This document shows positions 6,605 to 13,334 of a stretch of DNA of 13,334 nucleotides, piece after piece. Origin of the DNA: JADJPL01 sp049315745 (GTDB lineage Bacteria; Bacteroidota; Bacteroidia; Chitinophagales; Saprospiraceae). Below the pieces are notes generated by a model. It did not search any database. It saw nothing but the letters and a program-made list of their open reading frames with translations, and was not told where the DNA came from. The position numbers and the translations under genes were made by a program. The stretch spans positions 1 to 13,334 of the forward strand of contig JBMOJO010000089.1 in NCBI GenBank assembly GCA_049315745.1, given 5' to 3'. The stretch's first letter is position 1; every line of letters begins with the position of its first letter.

Positions 6605-7129
6605 TTATCGTCCTTTTTGGTTATTGCGTTTCCTGCGGCGTTTATCTTTTTCCCAATCGTATTTTTCCCGTTTCCAGAGTACATAGCGCAGGCTTACCCC
6701 GGTCTGGGTGTAGAAAGTCGAGCTCCCCCCGGAGATATTGACTGCCGGCTTGAAATCCCAACTGATATTGATTTTTGCGATGGTGATTTCGGCGCCGGCC
6801 ATAAAATCTATGCCGAAAGGGCTACCGACCCGCTCTCCATTTTGCACTTCCGACGACCACCCGGTATGGAGCCCGCCACCGACAAACAGGTTGAGGTTGC
6901 GCACCAGGAGGGGCTTATGGGCAATACCGAGGAGGGTGAAAGCCCCTTCTTCCCGCTGCAAGCTGGACTGGACAATCATTTCTGCCGAGATATTTTCATG
7001 GACTCGTTGCCTTAGGGTGAGGCCCCAGTCGGTTCCCAGGCGTATGCCGCCCGCCGTATTGTAGGACTGTGCAAGCAACTGTGCGGTACAAAGGGCCATG
7101 GAGACCGCGAGCGAGAGATTTTTTTTCAT
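6605..7129 (-). CDS. Small outer-membrane beta-barrel protein with a basic C-terminal tail
   Basis: The 174-residue product starts with a signal peptide (residues 1-20, cleavage likely after LLA before QSYN). The rest alternates hydrophobic and polar residues in short strands separated by glycine-rich turns, for example LNLFVGGGLHTGW, FGIDFMAGAEITIAKINISW and TGVSLRYVLW. This is the pattern of a porin-like eight-stranded barrel. The last recognisable strand ends at W152, but about 22 further residues rich in K, R, D and N follow (KREKYDWEKDKRRRKRNN). That is odd, because barrel proteins usually end in an aromatic residue of the final strand. No family name can be given. The gene lies 232 bases downstream of the coiled-coil gene on the same strand and just upstream of the tRNA-His promoter. 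No promoter motif was found for it. Confidence 0.8.
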   Translation of the reverse strand: MKKNLSLAVSMALCTAQLLAQSYNTAGGIRLGTDWGLTLRQRVHENISAEMIVQSSLQREEGAFTLLGIAHKPLLVRNLNLFVGGGLHTGWSSEVQNGERVGSPFGIDFMAGAEITIAKINISWDFKPAVNISGGSSTFYTQTGVSLRYVLWKREKYDWEKDKRRRKRNNQKGR

Positions 7130-7340
7130 TGGAAAAATACATTTAATGCCCGATGGCGGTAATAAAATCCGGGATTATCCTGCTGAACTTATTGCAAGGA
7201 GGGGGTATCGGGAGGGGGTGTGCCCTCAACGCACTTTTAAGGGCACGAGGTGCGCCGCTTTTCTCTTTGTGCTGCCCTGCAACGAAGCTACTGACCGAAC
7301 CTCGGCCGGCAAGCCGCTTCCCGGAGGAGGGCGAAGCGCT

Positions 7341-7359
7341 GCCCCGAAGCCGATGGGGC
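7341..7359 (-). terminator. Hairpin directly after the coiled-coil protein gene
   Basis: GCCCC (7341-7345) pairs with GGGGC (7355-7359) around a nine-base loop, and the stem can be prolonged outwards past a one-base bulge. It begins two bases beyond the stop codon of the minus-strand gene ending at 7362. A T-run is missing, so this may stabilise the transcript end rather than terminate transcription. Confidence 0.35.
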
Positions 7360-7361
7360 GC

Positions 7362-8387
7362 TTACTCAAAGTCGAAGAAAGCATCGTACTGGTTTTTGTG
7401 GCCTGCATCCCGTTGCGGTTGCCTTAGCGGAGCCTGTAGATCGAGCGTATCCACCTGGTCGGGGGCAGGGCGCAGGAGGGACGATTTTTCTTCCCCCAGG
7501 AGCAGGGAGTTGCCTTTTTGCTCCCATTCTTCCAGCATGCGGAGGCCTTCTTCCTCGAAGATACCATTTTGCAGGTCAATAGACTCCATGAACTTTGAGG
7601 AGACCTGCATAAAATTTTCCATTTCGCCTACTTTCCCGGCCACATCCTCTGCGATTGCCTCCATGGCGGCATCGAAGAGTGCGCGTTTGTCCGGATCGCC
7701 CTGGATGATGCTCATAGCCGAGCGCATCGCGCTGTTGCCGGCATGGATGGCCTGGCGTTCCTGTTCTTTCACCATTACCTGGTCCTGAATATCTTCTTTG
7801 AGGATGAGGGAATTTTCGAACATTTTATTCAGCACCCGGTAGAGGACTTCCATTTTTTGGTAGAAATCTTCGAGGCGCATATTGGATTCCTGCAACCTGC
7901 CCGCCTTGCGCGATTTGAGGATCATCGCGTTCTGGTTGTTGTTCGCCTTTGCCTCGCTTGCCAATTCCAGGTTGCTGCGAATTTCCTTTTGGTTATTGAT
8001 AATAATTTCCTTGAGTTTATGCATCTGCCCCCTGAGCCTGCCGATCTGTTTTTTCATTTCCAGGAGGTTATTCTCCAGGTTGCCGACGTAGCCTTTCAGG
8101 ATAGCGATCGGGTCCACATTTACAAAGAGGCCGGTAATCCTGCGCATCAGGCTTTTGTACATATAGCCTGCCAGGTTGCGCATACGGGGGTCGAAGACGA
8201 CATAGAGGAGGGCCCCCAATGCGACGATCATACCGGTGAGCACAAAAACATTTTTGAGCGCCCCGATCAGGAGCGGCAGCATGGAGACAGCGAGGATACC
8301 CAGTCCGGCGATGATCGCAACCAGGAAGATAGCACCGGTAACCCCCTCGGGGCGTTTCCAGAACGATTTTTGTTTAAATTCGGTCAT
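7362..8387 (-). CDS. Membrane-anchored coiled-coil protein, PspA/Vipp1-like
   Basis: The 341-residue protein has two adjacent transmembrane helices near its N-terminus (about 18-40 and 46-65). A long, almost glycine-free helical region follows (about 93-285), rich in E, K, Q and L in heptad-like spacing, and then a polar tail ending in acidic and aromatic residues (DAFFDFE). The helical part opens with a membrane-proximal DPIAILKGYVGNLENNLLEM and contains A/K/N-rich and R-containing helices. In order and spacing it recalls PspA/Vipp1 (IM30) proteins, members of the bacterial ESCRT-III-like family that protect membranes. Unlike PspA, it carries its own membrane anchor. The resemblance is by eye and may be only general coiled-coil likeness. 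The ATG at 8387 gives a basic N-terminus ahead of the first helix. It is divergent from the arginine deiminase gene across 217 bases. Confidence 0.72.
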   Translation of the reverse strand: MTEFKQKSFWKRPEGVTGAIFLVAIIAGLGILAVSMLPLLIGALKNVFVLTGMIVALGALLYVVFDPRMRNLAGYMYKSLMRRITGLFVNVDPIAILKGYVGNLENNLLEMKKQIGRLRGQMHKLKEIIINNQKEIRSNLELASEAKANNNQNAMILKSRKAGRLQESNMRLEDFYQKMEVLYRVLNKMFENSLILKEDIQDQVMVKEQERQAIHAGNSAMRSAMSIIQGDPDKRALFDAAMEAIAEDVAGKVGEMENFMQVSSKFMESIDLQNGIFEEEGLRMLEEWEQKGNSLLLGEEKSSLLRPAPDQVDTLDLQAPLRQPQRDAGHKNQYDAFFDFE

Positions 8388-8434
8388 GTGCAGGGTCAGA
8401 AAATCTTTTTCGTTGAAATAAGGTGTTGTTGAAG

Positions 8435-8499
8435 CTTTTCGCGGCAGGCCGATGGCGGCAGGCGAAAGGTCATTCCGGGGCTGCGGCGCTTCTGCCGCA
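8435..8499. repeat. Two consecutive hairpins in the divergent intergenic region
   Basis: CTTTTCGC (8435-8442) pairs with GCGAAAGG (8462-8469) with one wobble, enclosing a smaller GCC-GAT-GGC hairpin and two direct copies of GGCAGGC. A second stem follows: TGCGGC (8482-8487) with GCCGCA (8494-8499). They lie between divergent genes, upstream of the plus-strand promoter at 8572, and could fall in the leader of the minus-strand gene. No riboswitch family is recognised. Confidence 0.4.
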
Positions 8500-8571
8500 A
8501 CAATTTAAAAGATAACGTTGAAAAATTCCTTCAGGTTGTGCCCAAAAGGCCGGCATAAAGCAAATTTAGGC

Positions 8572-8579
8572 TAATTTTG
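8572..8579 (+). promoter_or_regulatory. Bacteroidota-type -7 promoter motif for the arginine deiminase gene
   Basis: TAATTTTG matches TAnnTTTG exactly and ends 25 bases before the ATG at 8605. A TTG at the expected distance for the -33 element is not seen, so the assignment rests on the -7 motif and its position. Confidence 0.5.
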
Positions 8580-8604
8580 GGTTTTCATTCCAATCGAAGC
8601 CAAT

Positions 8605-9864
8605 ATGTCGTTTCCTGTCAGTGTTTCTTCTGAAGTTGGGCAGTTGCGCAAAGTGATCGTGCACCGTCCGGATTCCGGCATCGCGCGGATTTCCCCCCGG
8701 GTAGCCGAGGAGTTGCTTTTTGACGACATCGTGTATCTGCCGCAGATGCAGAAGGAGCACGACATTTTCACCCGCGTGCTCTCCGCCTTTCTCGGGGAGG
8801 ACGGTGTAATGGATGCCGCCGACCTGCTGCGGGAGTCGCTGGATGCCGCGCCCGGCATCAAAGCCGAGCTGCTCGAGAAGCTGTGCATTTATGAGGAGCT
8901 CCCTACTTCCGTGCAGCGTTTGCTGGAAAAAATCGGCAATGCCGAGTTGACGCAGGTGCTTATCAACGGCTACTATCCCGAGGACGATCATATCCTTTTT
9001 GACCCGGTGCCCAACTTTATTTTCACCCGTGATATTGCCGTGGTCGTCAACCGCCACGTCATCCTGACCAAGGCGGCCAAAGAGGCACGTTTCCGGGAAA
9101 ATCTGCTGACGCGCTTTATTTTTTCTGCCCATCCGATATTCGAGACCCTCCGCAAAGAAGACCGGATTATCAACCTCAACGACGTGGATGCCTTCCCCCC
9201 GTCGCGGAAAGGCGAAACGGTCTCTATCGAGGGCGGCGATGTCATGGCCCTGCACCCCGATTACCTGCTTGTTGGGAGCAGCGAGCGGTCTTCGCGGCAC
9301 GGGATCCGCTCGCTCACGCGGGAGCTGTTTGCCCGCGAGGTGGTCGGCAACGTCGTACAGATCAATATCCCGCCCGACCGCTCGTTTATGCATATAGACA
9401 CGGTGTTCACCCAGATCAACCATCGGCACATTGTAGCGTACAAGCCTTTGGTCACGGAGGGGATAAGCTCCACCGTGGAAGTTTTCCGCCGAGACGGAAG
9501 CGTGCGTCAGTACCCTTCGGTACAGGAGTTCATCCTCGCCGAGATAGACCCCCTGATGCAGTTTATTTACAGCGGGAACGGAATTTCGCCGTATCAGGAG
9601 CGCGAGCAATGGACAGATGGCTGCAACCTCCTTGCCCTGAAGCCGGGGGTTGCCCTTGCTTATGACCGCAACCCCATGACCGAGAGGGCTTTTAAATCGG
9701 CGGGATATGCTATCGTGCATGCAGAGGATTTCCTGCAGGCCGTGGCCAGAGGCACGCTGCTGCCGGAATCGGTGGAGGATACCATTATTACACTGCCTTC
9801 CAGCGAATTGTCGAGGGCCAGGGGGGGATCGCACTGCATGAGCTGTCCGATATCCCGGGATTGA
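8605..9864 (+). CDS. arcA: Arginine deiminase
   Basis: The enzyme hydrolyses L-arginine to L-citrulline and ammonia and should act in the cytoplasm. The 419 residues match the usual length of about 410. The conserved guanidino-group hydrolase motifs are all present: FTRD at 140-143 (substrate-binding Asp143), EGGD at 209-212 (Glu209), MHIDTVF with catalytic His263 and Asp265, WTDGCN at 336-341, and the C-terminal GGSHCMSCPISRD with the nucleophile Cys411. The sequence around the nucleophile differs from well-known enzymes, which have R-C-M-S-M-P; here it is H-C-M-S-C-P, so a second cysteine sits three residues away. A promoter motif lies 25 bases upstream, and a thioesterase gene follows after 24 bases. 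The usual partners, ornithine carbamoyltransferase, carbamate kinase and the arginine/ornithine antiporter, are not in the window. A related family activity cannot be fully excluded. Confidence 0.9.
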   Translation: MSFPVSVSSEVGQLRKVIVHRPDSGIARISPRVAEELLFDDIVYLPQMQKEHDIFTRVLSAFLGEDGVMDAADLLRESLDAAPGIKAELLEKLCIYEELPTSVQRLLEKIGNAELTQVLINGYYPEDDHILFDPVPNFIFTRDIAVVVNRHVILTKAAKEARFRENLLTRFIFSAHPIFETLRKEDRIINLNDVDAFPPSRKGETVSIEGGDVMALHPDYLLVGSSERSSRHGIRSLTRELFAREVVGNVVQINIPPDRSFMHIDTVFTQINHRHIVAYKPLVTEGISSTVEVFRRDGSVRQYPSVQEFILAEIDPLMQFIYSGNGISPYQEREQWTDGCNLLALKPGVALAYDRNPMTERAFKSAGYAIVHAEDFLQAVARGTLLPESVEDTIITLPSSELSRARGGSHCMSCPISRD

Positions 9865-9888
9865 GTTTTTAACAAAAAAAAACGTACG

Positions 9889-10317
9889 ATGTACCGGCAC
9901 GAATTTCCGAAGCGGGTGCGATATGGGGAGACGGACCAGATGGGTTATCTCTACTATGGCCAGTATGCCCAATACTATGAGATTGGCCGGGTAGAGATGC
10001 TGCGGGCCATTGGCCTCACCTACAAGGCCATGGAAGAAGAATATGGCATCCTCATGCCCGTTTTGCACCTTGAGATGCGCTTTGTGCGCCCGGCGCGATA
10101 TGACGAATTACTCACTATCCGCACGGAACTGCGCAAACTTCCGGACCGGTTCATTATCTTTCACGTCGAAATATTTAACGAGCGTGGGAAGCTCGTGAAC
10201 GGTGGTCGGGTGCGTTTATGTTTTGTAGATGCTAAAAGCGGGCGCACGATTACCGCACCCGATTATTTAATGGACAAACTCCAACCTTTTTTTGAATGTG
10301 AAGAAAATCCTGGATAA
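9889..10317 (+). CDS. YbgC/4HBT-family acyl-CoA thioesterase
   Basis: The 142-residue protein is a single hotdog domain. Near the N-terminus VRYGETDQMGYLYYGQYAQYYE (residues 10-31) is the hallmark of the 4-hydroxybenzoyl-CoA thioesterase/YbgC group, with Asp16 as the expected catalytic residue. The long helix (GRVEMLRAIGL) and the downstream strands, including FVRPARYDELLTI, complete the fold. Members hydrolyse acyl-CoA or acyl-ACP thioesters; the chain specificity cannot be read here. It lies 24 bases after the arginine deiminase gene, and its last 26 bases overlap the start of the YihY-family gene, so the three are probably one operon. No metabolic link between them is evident. Confidence 0.92.
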   Translation: MYRHEFPKRVRYGETDQMGYLYYGQYAQYYEIGRVEMLRAIGLTYKAMEEEYGILMPVLHLEMRFVRPARYDELLTIRTELRKLPDRFIIFHVEIFNERGKLVNGGRVRLCFVDAKSGRTITAPDYLMDKLQPFFECEENPG

Positions 10318-11287
10318 GTGGGCGGGAGTAAAAAAAGCGATGCTGCGTGCCAGGCCGGTGCGCATTGTATTGCTGTGGTCCATGCGGCGTTCGTTACCGG
10401 GGTTTGCCGACGTGCCCGTTTACAATATCGTCCGGTTTATCCTTTCGGAGTTCCGGCAATATGATCTTTTCATCCGGGCGAACGCCACGGCATTCAGCTT
10501 CTTTCTGTCGCTTTTTCCTGCCCTGATCGCCCTGTTTACCCTGATCCCGTGGCTAAAGCGCACCTTTTTGCATTATCTGCCCGAAGGAGAAATGTTTGAC
10601 AGCTTCCTGCAGGCTGAAATCCAGCGCATCATGCCCGGCGTGGCCGGCCAACGGCTGTTTGAATTCATCGAGGATATTACCAACAACCCCCGGGTCGGGT
10701 TGTTGTCCTTTGGTTTCCTGATGGCGATATATTTTGCTTCCAACGGGATGCTGACCCTGATGCAGAGCTTTGAAAAATCCTATCCCCTCACTTTTAAGCA
10801 GCGCGGGGCGATCGAAAAGCGCGGGATCGCCATTTTCCTCACCTTTCTGCTCGGGCTTATGCTGATCGGATCCGTTGTGCTGATCATCATGGGGGATTTT
10901 ATCATCCATTTGTTTGTACAAGTCATCCATCTGGACCTCCAGACGGAGTGGATGCTCAAGCTATTGCGCTGGCTGGTCACCATTGGCTTGTTCTATATTT
11001 CCATTGGCGCCATCTATCGGCATGGCGCTGCTACGCGGAAGAAGTTCAGGCTATTCACCCCCGGCGCTACCGTTGCCACGGTAGGCTGCATACTCGCTTC
11101 GCTGATTTTTTCTGCCTACGTCAATTATTTCAATACGTACAACCAGTTTTATGGCTCTATTGGCGCTATTATCATCCTCATGCTGTGGATACAGCTCAAT
11201 GTATTTGCCTTGCTTGCGGGGTTTGAAATCAATGCCGGGATAGCGGTCAACCGCGACAAGCGCCTGGAGTTATTTGAACAGGCATGA
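10292..11287 (+). CDS. YihY/BrkB-family inner-membrane protein
   Basis: The 331-residue protein has about six hydrophobic segments (roughly 64-88, 136-156, 176-206, 223-243, 257-279 and 287-313). It shows the family's sequence marks: NATAFSFFLSLFPALIALF near residues 64-82, and YGSIGAIIILMLWIQLNVFALLAG followed by FEINA at the end. YihY/BrkB proteins are widespread inner-membrane proteins of uncertain role; the old label ribonuclease BN does not apply to them. The ATG at 10292 gives a 26-base overlap with the thioesterase gene, which suggests translational coupling. A later ATG at 10340 would remove the overlap, but also the basic N-terminal segment. Confidence 0.9.
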   Translation: MNVKKILDKWAGVKKAMLRARPVRIVLLWSMRRSLPGFADVPVYNIVRFILSEFRQYDLFIRANATAFSFFLSLFPALIALFTLIPWLKRTFLHYLPEGEMFDSFLQAEIQRIMPGVAGQRLFEFIEDITNNPRVGLLSFGFLMAIYFASNGMLTLMQSFEKSYPLTFKQRGAIEKRGIAIFLTFLLGLMLIGSVVLIIMGDFIIHLFVQVIHLDLQTEWMLKLLRWLVTIGLFYISIGAIYRHGAATRKKFRLFTPGATVATVGCILASLIFSAYVNYFNTYNQFYGSIGAIIILMLWIQLNVFALLAGFEINAGIAVNRDKRLELFEQA

Positions 11288-11371
11288 CCAGGAACAGTTA
11301 TTTATATGTGGCGATTGGCCGGCCCCGGTTTATCCTTTCACAGCCCCAGCAAGTCAGTTAAACAGCAAACT

Positions 11372-12469
11372 ATGCATAATTCAACCATCAGGCATACCCT
11401 GGCAGTCTTTTCTGCGGTGCTGTTCATTGGGCAGCACGTATCGGGCCAGAAATACAGTAACGAGTTCCTCAACATTGGCGTAGGCGCCCGGGCGCAGGCT
11501 ATGGGCAATGCGGTGGTTGCTTCGGGCCGGGATGTCCTTGCCGGAGCGTGGAACCCCGCGGGCCTTGCCGATCCCGAATGGAAAGACGAGGTCCAGGCAG
11601 GTGCGATGCACGCGGAATGGTTTGCCGGGGTCGGCAAATTCGACTACCTGGGCGTTTCGTTGCCCACTACACGGCCGGAGCGCCGTATGGGTATTTCCCT
11701 GATCCGTTTTGGCATTGACGAAATCCCGAACACCCTCTCCCTGTACGAGGAGGACGGCACGATCAACTTTGACAACCTGCGGGAGTTTTCTGCTGCCGAT
11801 TACGCGTTTCTTTTCAGCTATGCCGTGCGTCTGCGCAGCGCGGGCAGGGGGCAGTGGCTGCTCGGCGGCAATGCCAAAGTCATCCACCGGCGGATCGGCC
11901 CTTTCGCCAATGCGTGGGGGTTTGGGCTGGATATCGGCGTGCAGCACCTCAGGGGCAACTGGCGCTTTGCCTTACTCGGCAGGGACCTCAGCAGTACCTT
12001 CAACGCCTGGTCGTTCAGGTTTTCGGAAGCCGATCAGCTATCGCTCGGCCTCAGTGGCAACGAGATTCCCATCAACAGTATCGAAGTGACCCGCCCACAG
12101 TTGCTGCTGGGCATTTCCCGCTACCTGCGTACCGGCAAATCCACCGGGTTGCTGGTAGAGGCCAACGCCCAGGTTACAACCGATGGCCGGCGCAACACCC
12201 TGGTTTCCGGCGACCCGTTCAGCCTCGACCCCGGGTTGGGCCTGGAGCTGGATTTCCGAAAAACTGTTTTTATCCGTGCCGGCGTCAACCAGTTCCAGCG
12301 CGAGATAGGTTTTGATGCCCGGGAACGCCTGTCGCCCCGCCCCGGTATCGGTGTCGGGTTAGTCTTTGGCGGGTTTCAGGTAGATTATGCCTTTACCGAC
12401 CTCGCAGCGGATAACGCGACCTATTCACATATCGTTTCTTTGATGTTGCGGCTGCAGCGCAAGCGGTAA
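11372..12469 (+). CDS. PorV/PorQ-family outer-membrane protein (type IX secretion-associated)
   Basis: From the ATG at 11372 the product has 365 residues and starts with a signal peptide (HTLAVFSAVLFIGQHVSG, cleavage likely before QKY). The mature start FLNIGVGARAQAMGNAVVAS, followed by WNPAGLA, is the fingerprint of the PorV/PorQ (UPF0164) group, a FadL-like barrel family. Strand patterns run through to HIVSLMLRLQRKR at the end. In Bacteroidota PorV carries substrates from the type IX translocon to the attachment complex, while other members serve as structural or paralogous proteins; which applies is not clear. An upstream in-frame ATG at 11306 would add 22 residues and bury the signal peptide, so I reject it. 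No promoter motif was seen in the 84-base gap after the YihY-family gene. No other type IX component lies in the window. Confidence 0.87.
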   Translation: MHNSTIRHTLAVFSAVLFIGQHVSGQKYSNEFLNIGVGARAQAMGNAVVASGRDVLAGAWNPAGLADPEWKDEVQAGAMHAEWFAGVGKFDYLGVSLPTTRPERRMGISLIRFGIDEIPNTLSLYEEDGTINFDNLREFSAADYAFLFSYAVRLRSAGRGQWLLGGNAKVIHRRIGPFANAWGFGLDIGVQHLRGNWRFALLGRDLSSTFNAWSFRFSEADQLSLGLSGNEIPINSIEVTRPQLLLGISRYLRTGKSTGLLVEANAQVTTDGRRNTLVSGDPFSLDPGLGLELDFRKTVFIRAGVNQFQREIGFDARERLSPRPGIGVGLVFGGFQVDYAFTDLAADNATYSHIVSLMLRLQRKR

Positions 12470-12520
12470 GTGGCAGGTCCCGCCCATCCAGTCAGCCCCG
12501 CCGGCACAAAATTTTCGTCC

Positions 12521-12534
12521 TCCGGGACACCGGA
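12521..12534. terminator. Weak hairpin between convergent genes
   Basis: TCCGG and CCGGA pair around a GACA loop in the 112-base gap between the convergent PorV/PorQ-family and DUF502 genes. A run of seven T residues follows on the plus strand at 12563-12569, 28 bases away, which is too distant for a standard intrinsic terminator. The gap otherwise holds nothing recognisable. Confidence 0.22.
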
Positions 12535-12581
12535 AACAATACGTGCTTTCAAAGACCGGTTATTTTTTTGCGCACTGCCCG

Positions 12582-13220
12582 TCACAAAGGTCTCTGAAAA
12601 GCCCCCGGATTGTCCCGGAATAGCGCTGCAGCGCCCGTGCCTACCCCAATGACCACGCGCACAGCGTCTTCAGGCCGGACATTGAGATAGGTGACCTGGG
12701 ATTTGTGGCAGAAAAAAATGAAGCCATTGGTCGGGTTGGGGCCGGTAGGAACGAAGAGCGAAAGGTAATCGTCGGGAAGTTCGTCAACGACAAACCCGAG
12801 CATACGGGTAGGATTGCTGTACACGTCTGCGAGTACGACATCGCGAAAAGGGGTGCGTTTGCCGTAACCTGTAATTTGCTGTACCACATCCCGCAGTACG
12901 GTATAAAGCGGAAGGGGTGCCAGCAGGCGCTCCTCCAGCTCCCGGAAGAACAACCTGCCCACCCGGGTTTGCATGATGACCCCAATGAGAAAGAAGAACA
13001 GGATCGCAATAAAGAAAGCCCCCAGGTCCACCAACCAGCCGGCCCATTCTTCCGGAAGTTGGAGCAGGCTTTTGACGGGATTCAGGAAGCCGGCGATCAG
13101 CACTACGGCAGATCTTAACAGCCAAATCAGGAGGGTGACCGGCAGGATTACGACCAATCCGCCAATAATAGCGGTGAAGAGGAAGGAACGCGCCCGTTGG
13201 AGCATGGTTTTTTGGGTCAT
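12582..13220 (-). CDS. DUF502 family membrane protein
   Basis: The 212-residue protein has two transmembrane segments (about 13-42 and 62-85) followed by a soluble domain. The motif FVPTGPNPTNG at 156-166 and the later E-D-A-V-R-V-V-I-G-V-G stretch are characteristic of DUF502, a widespread family of integral membrane proteins without an assigned function. Residues 88-117 (LFFRELEERLLAPLPLYTVLRDVVQQI) are the conserved link behind the second helix. The length is normal for the family. It converges on the PorV/PorQ-family gene. Upstream of the start lie only 71 genomic bases, which hold a repeat hairpin and no recognisable promoter motif. Confidence 0.9.
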   Translation of the reverse strand: MTQKTMLQRARSFLFTAIIGGLVVILPVTLLIWLLRSAVVLIAGFLNPVKSLLQLPEEWAGWLVDLGAFFIAILFFFLIGVIMQTRVGRLFFRELEERLLAPLPLYTVLRDVVQQITGYGKRTPFRDVVLADVYSNPTRMLGFVVDELPDDYLSLFVPTGPNPTNGFIFFCHKSQVTYLNVRPEDAVRVVIGVGTGAAALFRDNPGAFQRPL

Positions 13221-13248
13221 GAGGATTTGGGTTGTGTTAAAAGCAACT

Positions 13249-13268
13249 CGCCGCCTTCGGCGGCGGAA
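13249..13268 (+). repeat. Hairpin identical to part of the palindromic repeat, probable third copy
   Basis: CGCCGCC and GGCGGCG pair around TTC at 13249-13265. The 19 bases 13250-13268 (GCCGCCTTCGGCGGCGGAA) occur identically in copy A on the opposite strand. The next bases (TACTTTTTTAAGG) only loosely resemble the spacer of the other copies. Real sequence stops at 13291, about where a long palindrome would be expected, so the rest of a third copy may be missing. Confidence 0.5.
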
Positions 13269-13291
13269 TACTTTTTTAAGGCACCTTGGTT

Positions 13292-13334
13292 AGATCGGAA
13301 GAGCGTCGTGTAGGGAAAGAGTGTTGCACTGTGA
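13292..13334 (+). other. Illumina TruSeq adapter read-through (not genomic)
   Basis: Bases 13292-13324 match, over all 33 positions as I recall the published adapter, the TruSeq universal (P5-side) adapter read in reverse complement; it begins with the familiar AGATCGGAAGAGC. The final ten bases, TGCACTGTGA, stand where an i5 index lies in dual-index libraries and are probably that index. This stretch should be trimmed; the organism's sequence ends at 13291. Confidence 0.97.

Noticed and set aside
7743..8432. Plus-strand frame opposite the coiled-coil gene
   Set aside because: It mirrors the helical coding region of the minus-strand gene. Its F/H/V-rich composition is typical of an antisense shadow.
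8566..10068. Open frame of 500 codons on the minus strand opposite arginine deiminase
   Set aside because: The plus strand carries all deiminase catalytic motifs. The antisense product is histidine- and arginine-rich without recognisable domains and also runs into the thioesterase gene.
11306..11371. N-terminal extension of the PorV/PorQ-family gene
   Set aside because: It would place 22 residues before a good signal peptide; the ATG at 11372 is the better start.

Overview
The window looks like chromosomal DNA of a member of the Bacteroidota, probably on the Saprospiria/Chitinophagia side because the coding sequence is fairly G+C-rich. The evidence is the gene families (a PorV/PorQ-type type IX secretion outer-membrane protein, a Bacteroidota-style LptF/LptG permease with a long insertion, an Asp-box/VPS10-like exoprotein), start codons without clear Shine-Dalgarno sequences, and promoter-like TAnnTTTG motifs before at least three transcription units. 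The assignment is inferred from families and motifs only.

Layout. Positions 1-77 hold a truncated copy of a palindromic intergenic repeat. On the minus strand follow a large secreted Asp-box protein (141-3029) and a small secreted protein with five 17-residue repeats (3216 to at most 3725). A plus-strand operon starts behind a TAnnTTTG motif at 3738: a two-helix membrane peptide (3766-3975), an LptF/LptG-family permease (3976-5580) and a PAP2 phosphatase (5593-6252). A second, complete copy of the palindromic repeat (about 6266-6404) separates this operon from a convergent tRNA-His (6458-6532, minus), which has its own good promoter. Further minus-strand genes are a small beta-barrel protein with a very basic tail (6605-7129) and a membrane-anchored coiled-coil protein that resembles PspA/Vipp1 (7362-8387). 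The divergent region 8388-8604 has two hairpins and a plus-strand promoter. It leads into arginine deiminase (8605-9864), a YbgC-like hotdog thioesterase (9889-10317), a YihY/BrkB membrane protein (10292-11287) and a PorV/PorQ-family barrel (11372-12469). A convergent DUF502 membrane protein (12582-13220) follows.

The genes are mostly cell-envelope functions: transport of LPS to the outer membrane, lipid phosphate turnover, outer-membrane barrels, a candidate membrane-stress coiled-coil protein and several integral membrane proteins. Arginine deiminase and the thioesterase are the metabolic exceptions. No complete biosynthetic pathway, defence island, phage, transposase or CRISPR array is visible.

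Two points matter most to a user. First, the last 43 bases (13292-13334) are not genome: they match the Illumina TruSeq adapter followed by ten bases that look like an index, so the biological sequence ends at 13291. Second, the palindromic repeat has two copies whose arms differ in a compensatory way, and both window ends fall inside or next to members of this repeat family.
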